Both the position numbers and the translations under genes were made by a program. From the NCBI GenBank assembly GCA_904420185.1, contig CAJFUJ010000035.1, positions 1 to 36,791 on the forward strand: 36,791 nt of DNA. The letters run 5' to 3'. This document shows positions 33,861-36,791 of the stretch, piece by piece; position 1 is the first letter of the stretch, and each line of letters begins with the position of its first letter. The notes beneath the pieces are model-generated. The model was given only the letters and a program-made list of their open reading frames with translations. It was not told the origin of the DNA and did no database searches. The DNA comes from an uncultured Butyricicoccus sp. (lineage in GTDB: Bacteria; Bacillota; Clostridia; Oscillospirales; Butyricicoccaceae).

Positions 33861-33988
33861 GACAGTGTACCTCCTACATAAGGTCAAATATCCGATCGGC
33901 GGCAGCGCGGCAAAACGCCGCCGCGATAGTGCTTCATCAAAGCAGGCATGCCCCCCAATTTGGCAGGACAGCCCGGCTGAAGAATGGA

Positions 33989-34936
33989 TTATTCCTCAGA
34001 CTTTGCAAGGCTCAGGCCCATGGCCTCGAGCTTGCCAATTACCTCTTCCAGGGACTTGCGGCCCAGATTGCGGACCTTCATCATATCCTCCTCCGAGGTG
34101 TTGATAAGGTCTTCTACGGTGTTGATGCCTGCGCGCTTGAGGCAGTTGAAGGAGCGGACCGAGAAGTCCAGCTCCTCAATGGTCATCTCCAGCACCTTAT
34201 CATGCTGCGCTTCGGCCTTTTCTACCACCGTAGACCTCGAGCCGATCTCCTCGGAAAGGTCAACGAACAGATCAAGATGGTCGCGCAATACCTTGGCGCC
34301 CAGCGAAACCGCGTCCTTAGCTGCGATCGTGCGGTCGGTCCAAACCTCGAGCGTGAGCTTGTCATAGTCGGTCATATTGCCGACACGGGTGTTTTCCACC
34401 GTATAGTTCACCTTAAATACGGGTGTATAGATGGAATCCACCGGAATCACGCCAATTGAGGTCTGATACTGCTTGTTGCGCTCCGCCGGGACATAGCCGC
34501 GCCCGGAGGAAAGGGTGATCTCCATAGACAAACGCGCATCGCTCATCAGTGTCGCAATATGCTGGTCGGGGTTGAGGATTTCCACCTCACCGTCCGAATG
34601 GATGTCGCCTGCCTTGACTTCCCCTTCGCCGGCAGCCTCAATGTAGACGGTTTTGGGGCCGTCGCAGTGCAGCTTGGCCACAATCTCCTTGACGTTCAGG
34701 ACGATTTCCGTGACATCTTCTTTCACGCCCGGGATCGTGGAAAACTCATGCTGCACGCCCGCAATTTTAATCGAGCTTGCGGCCGTGCCTGGCAGGGAGG
34801 ACAGCAGGATGCGGCGCAGGGAGTTGCCTAGGGTCGTGCCGTATCCTCTTTCGAGGGGCTCGACGACAAACTTACCGTAGGAACCGTCCTCAGCGAGTTC
34901 CTCACAGTCGATACGCGGCTTTTCGATTTCGATCAT
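33989..34936 (-). CDS. rpoA: DNA-directed RNA polymerase alpha subunit
   Basis: The 315-residue subunit scaffolds RNA polymerase assembly. The N-terminal dimerisation domain is recognised from [20 protein letters not shown] and [17 protein letters not shown], then PEFSTI-like [19 protein letters not shown]. The C-terminal domain that contacts upstream DNA and activators ends with [20 protein letters not shown] and [20 protein letters not shown]. Length is standard. Start 34936 follows AAAGGAGGGTACCCTAT. Confidence 0.99.
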   Translation of the reverse strand: MIEIEKPRIDCEELAEDGSYGKFVVEPLERGYGTTLGNSLRRILLSSLPGTAASSIKIAGVQHEFSTIPGVKEDVTEIVLNVKEIVAKLHCDGPKTVYIEAAGEGEVKAGDIHSDGEVEILNPDQHIATLMSDARLSMEITLSSGRGYVPAERNKQYQTSIGVIPVDSIYTPVFKVNYTVENTRVGNMTDYDKLTLEVWTDRTIAAKDAVSLGAKVLRDHLDLFVDLSEEIGSRSTVVEKAEAQHDKVLEMTIEELDFSVRSFNCLKRAGINTVEDLINTSEEDMMKVRNLGRKSLEEVIGKLEAMGLSLAKSEE

Positions 34937-35002
34937 ATAGGGTACCCTCCTTTACGTTCGGCCAATAAACTTGAAGAAATGGATGGAAACACGCGGAGCA
35001 AC

Positions 35003-35061
35003 CGCATAGGTGGACAAAAAGCCAGTCCGTCGCCCTGCGGTATCCTTGGGTTCGCCCAAAA
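35003..35061 (-). promoter_or_regulatory. structured spacer between rpsD and rpoA
   Basis: On the minus strand TTGGG-CGAA-CCCAA (35061-35048) forms a tetraloop hairpin, followed by a two-part stem: ACCGCA (35043-35038) with TGCGGT (35008-35003), enclosing GGAC/GTCC around TGGCTTTTT. There is no T tract after it. The gap is 146 nt, long for a ribosomal operon. It could be an RNA-processing or protein-binding site; function unknown. Confidence 0.45.
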
Positions 35062-35082
35062 ATCCATAAACGAGGGTGTGGC

Positions 35083-35676
35083 TTATTTGGAGTACAACTC
35101 GACGATCAGGTGCTCAGATACCTCGTAGTCGATGTCGTCGCGCGCCGGCATAGCAACGATCTTGCCCTCGAAGGACTCGGAAGCCTTGTCAATCCACTTG
35201 GGCATCGGCTTCTTGCCCTGCTCCTCAAGGAGGGCCTTGAACTTTGCGGAAGTGCGGGACTTTTCACGCACCGCGATGACGTCACCCGGCTTTACCTGGA
35301 AGGACGGGATGTTCATGCGCTGGCCGTTTACAGTAAAGTGGCCATGGTTTACCAACTGCCGCGCCTCACGACGGGTGTTGGCAAAGCCCATGCGATATAC
35401 AACATTGTCCATACGGCGCTCGAGCTCCTGCAACAGGATTTCGCCGGTTACGCCCTGCTTACGCTCAGCCTTCTCGTAGTAAGCATGGAACTGCTTTTCG
35501 AGAACGCCGTAAATAAACTTGACCTTTTGCTTCTCATTGAGCTGGGTCGCATACTCAGACTGCTTGCGGCGGGACTGCTTGGGGTTGCGCTTGGTCTCCT
35601 TGGAGTAACCAAGGACGGCCGGGGAAAGGCCCAGCGTCTTGCAACGCTTGAGAATGGGCTGCATATTCTTTGCCAT
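35083..35676 (-). CDS. rpsD: 30S ribosomal protein S4
   Basis: The 197-residue primary rRNA-binding protein has a KOW-free N-terminal region (PILKRCKTLGLSPAVLGYSK), the helical part NEKQKVKFIYGVLEKQFHAY, and the S4 RNA-binding domain (LERRMDNVVYRMGFANTRRE, then ARQLVNHGHFTVNGQRMNI and PGDVIAVREKS). The N terminus has only one cysteine, so it is the zinc-free (C-) form. Start 35676 follows AAAGGAGGAACCAAAACT. In Bacillus rpsD is elsewhere; here it sits inside the alpha operon, as in enterobacteria, which matters for possible S4 autoregulation. Confidence 0.99.
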   Translation of the reverse strand: MAKNMQPILKRCKTLGLSPAVLGYSKETKRNPKQSRRKQSEYATQLNEKQKVKFIYGVLEKQFHAYYEKAERKQGVTGEILLQELERRMDNVVYRMGFANTRREARQLVNHGHFTVNGQRMNIPSFQVKPGDVIAVREKSRTSAKFKALLEEQGKKPMPKWIDKASESFEGKIVAMPARDDIDYEVSEHLIVELYSK

Positions 35677-35697
35677 AGTTTTGGTTCCTCCTTTTAA

Positions 35698-36102
35698 TTA
35701 TACGCGTCTTCTCTTGGGCGGGCGGCAGCCGTTGTGCGGGATCGGGGTAACGTCCTTGATCATGGTTACCTCGAGGCCGGTGGCCTGCAGTGCGCGGATC
35801 GCAGCTTCACGGCCGGAACCCGGGCCCTTGACATAGACCTCAACCGTCTTCAGGCCATGCTCCATTGCAGCCTTTGCAGCGGTTTCAGCAGCGGTCTGCG
35901 CTGCGAACGGGGTGGACTTACGGGAACCGCGGAAGCCCATCTCGCCAGCCGAAGCCCACGAGATTGCGTTGCCGTGCAGATCGGTGATGGTGACGATGGT
36001 GTTGTTAAAGGAAGAGCGGATATGCGCCGCGCCCTTTTCAATATTCTTACGCTCACGGCGCTTGGTGCGGACCTGTGCGCCCTTTTTCTGTACCTTAGCC
36101 AT
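35698..36102 (-). CDS. rpsK: 30S ribosomal protein S11
   Basis: The 134-residue protein forms part of the 30S platform near the mRNA exit. Family features are a basic start ([19 protein letters not shown]), then [39 protein letters not shown], and the C-terminal [20 protein letters not shown]. Start 36102 has GGAGGGAGCGAGATAA ahead. It lies between rpsM and rpsD with short gaps on both sides. Confidence 0.99.
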   Translation of the reverse strand: MAKVQKKGAQVRTKRRERKNIEKGAAHIRSSFNNTIVTITDLHGNAISWASAGEMGFRGSRKSTPFAAQTAAETAAKAAMEHGLKTVEVYVKGPGSGREAAIRALQATGLEVTMIKDVTPIPHNGCRPPKRRRV

Positions 36103-36118
36103 TTATCTCGCTCCCTCC

Positions 36119-36487
36119 TTACTTCTTCTTGTTGGCAATGGTCTTCTTGGGACCCTTGCGGGTGCGCGCGTTGGTCTTGGTGCGCTGACCGCGTACCGGC
36201 AGGCCACGGCGATGGCGCAGGCCGCGATAGCAGCCGATTTCGACCAGGCGCTTAATGTTCAGACCTACTTCACGGCGCAGGTCGCCCTCTACGGTGTAGT
36301 CACGCTCGATGACTTCGCGCAGCTTGGCAGCCTCATCCTCGGTCAGGTCCTTTACGCGGGTATCGGGGTTGATACCCGTCTTTGCAAGAATGTCATTGGA
36401 CAGCTTCCGGCCGATGCCGTAGATGTAGGTCAAGCCAATCTCTACGCGCTTTTCACGGGGAAGGTCAACACCGGCAATACGTGCCAT
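36119..36487 (-). CDS. rpsM: 30S ribosomal protein S13
   Basis: The 122-residue protein contacts the 50S subunit and P-site tRNA. It begins [20 protein letters not shown], with [19 protein letters not shown], and ends with the basic stretch [19 protein letters not shown]. Start 36487 follows GGAGGTATATATTAACT. It is separated from rpmJ by a 177-nt structured spacer, unlike the short gap usual in Firmicutes. Confidence 0.99.
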   Translation of the reverse strand: MARIAGVDLPREKRVEIGLTYIYGIGRKLSNDILAKTGINPDTRVKDLTEDEAAKLREVIERDYTVEGDLRREVGLNIKRLVEIGCYRGLRHRRGLPVRGQRTKTNARTRKGPKKTIANKKK

Positions 36488-36542
36488 AGTTAATATATAC
36501 CTCCAAAGTTTATCACTGAGGCGTGTTGAGAAAACCAGTATA

Positions 36543-36656
36543 GGGGCCGCCTCCGCCCCTGCAGCGCCGCGGGGGACGGCCCCGCGTGCTTGTCGGTTTC
36601 CGTAGAACTACAAATTTTCCTGGATGGCCTCGTGCCATCCTCCCACGGCTTTGCCG
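36543..36656 (-). promoter_or_regulatory. structured leader-like region between rpmJ and rpsM
   Basis: In minus-strand order this 177-nt spacer holds four hairpins: CGGC-AAA-GCCG (36656-36646), GGATGGC-ACGAG-GCCATCC (36640-36622), GCGGGG/CCCCGC around CCGTC (36585-36569), and GGGGC/GCCCC (36559-36543). The palindrome GTAGTTCTAC lies between the second and third. A -10-like TATACT follows, but without a proper -35. No T tract is present. Its position directly before rpsM matches that of the S4-binding leader in the E. coli alpha operon. Confidence 0.5.
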
Positions 36657-36664
36657 CAGGCATT

Positions 36665-36784
<120 letters not shown>

Positions 36785-36791
36785 TTACCTC

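Overview
The window looks like a chromosome segment of a low-GC-phylum but moderately GC-rich anaerobic Firmicute, most likely a spore-forming Clostridia member of the Ruminococcaceae/Oscillospiraceae type. The evidence is the Firmicutes-style rimP-nusA-ylxR-ylxQ-infB-rbfA-nrnA-truB-ribF order, Mini-RNase III, a DegV protein, an LTA-synthase-like sulfatase, an SLH-domain protein, strong AGGAGG ribosome binding sites and consensus TTGACA/TATAAT promoters. No species can be named from the sequence alone.

Layout. 1-5793 (minus): a tRNA-Ser(CGA) cut by the window edge, an RsmF-type rRNA methyltransferase, a transpeptidase PBP, a SEDS (FtsW/RodA) glycosyltransferase with a built-in FHA domain, and a sugar-binding-type lipoprotein lying 19 nt upstream of the SEDS gene. 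5794-8796: a divergent promoter region, a TIM-barrel sugar isomerase (+), a PF06541 membrane protein (-), Mini-RNase III and a YbjQ protein (+). 8796-12548 is the accessory part: a 41-residue N/Q/K-rich peptide behind a sigma-G-like promoter, a MerR regulator with a textbook operator, an AraC regulator with a long leader, a flavodoxin, and three small unrecognised genes, one frameshifted.

12598-17916 (minus) is a lower-glycolysis operon pgk-tpiA-gpmI-eno, in which gpmI carries an unusual basic N-terminal tail. 18164-19590 (minus): trmL-degV. 19717-21097 (minus): an ECF sigma factor and a membrane anti-sigma-like protein that overlap by 143 nt. 21225-29453 (minus) is the full nusA-infB translation/transcription operon, with a promoter and a leader terminator in front. 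29811-31796 (+) encodes an LTA-synthase-like enzyme that converges on a membrane protein/SLH protein pair (minus). 33519-36778 (minus) is the alpha ribosomal operon rpmJ-rpsM-rpsK-rpsD-rpoA-rplQ, with unusually structured spacers before rpsM and before rpoA.

Most of the window is core housekeeping. The points that deserve attention are the lipoprotein/FHA-SEDS/PBP cell-wall operon, the small spore-like peptide, the MerR operator pointing at no gene, the sigma/anti-sigma overlap, the tailed phosphoglycerate mutase, the leader terminator of the nusA operon and a possible S4-type leader before rpsM. I saw no CRISPR array, insertion sequence, prophage or attachment site.
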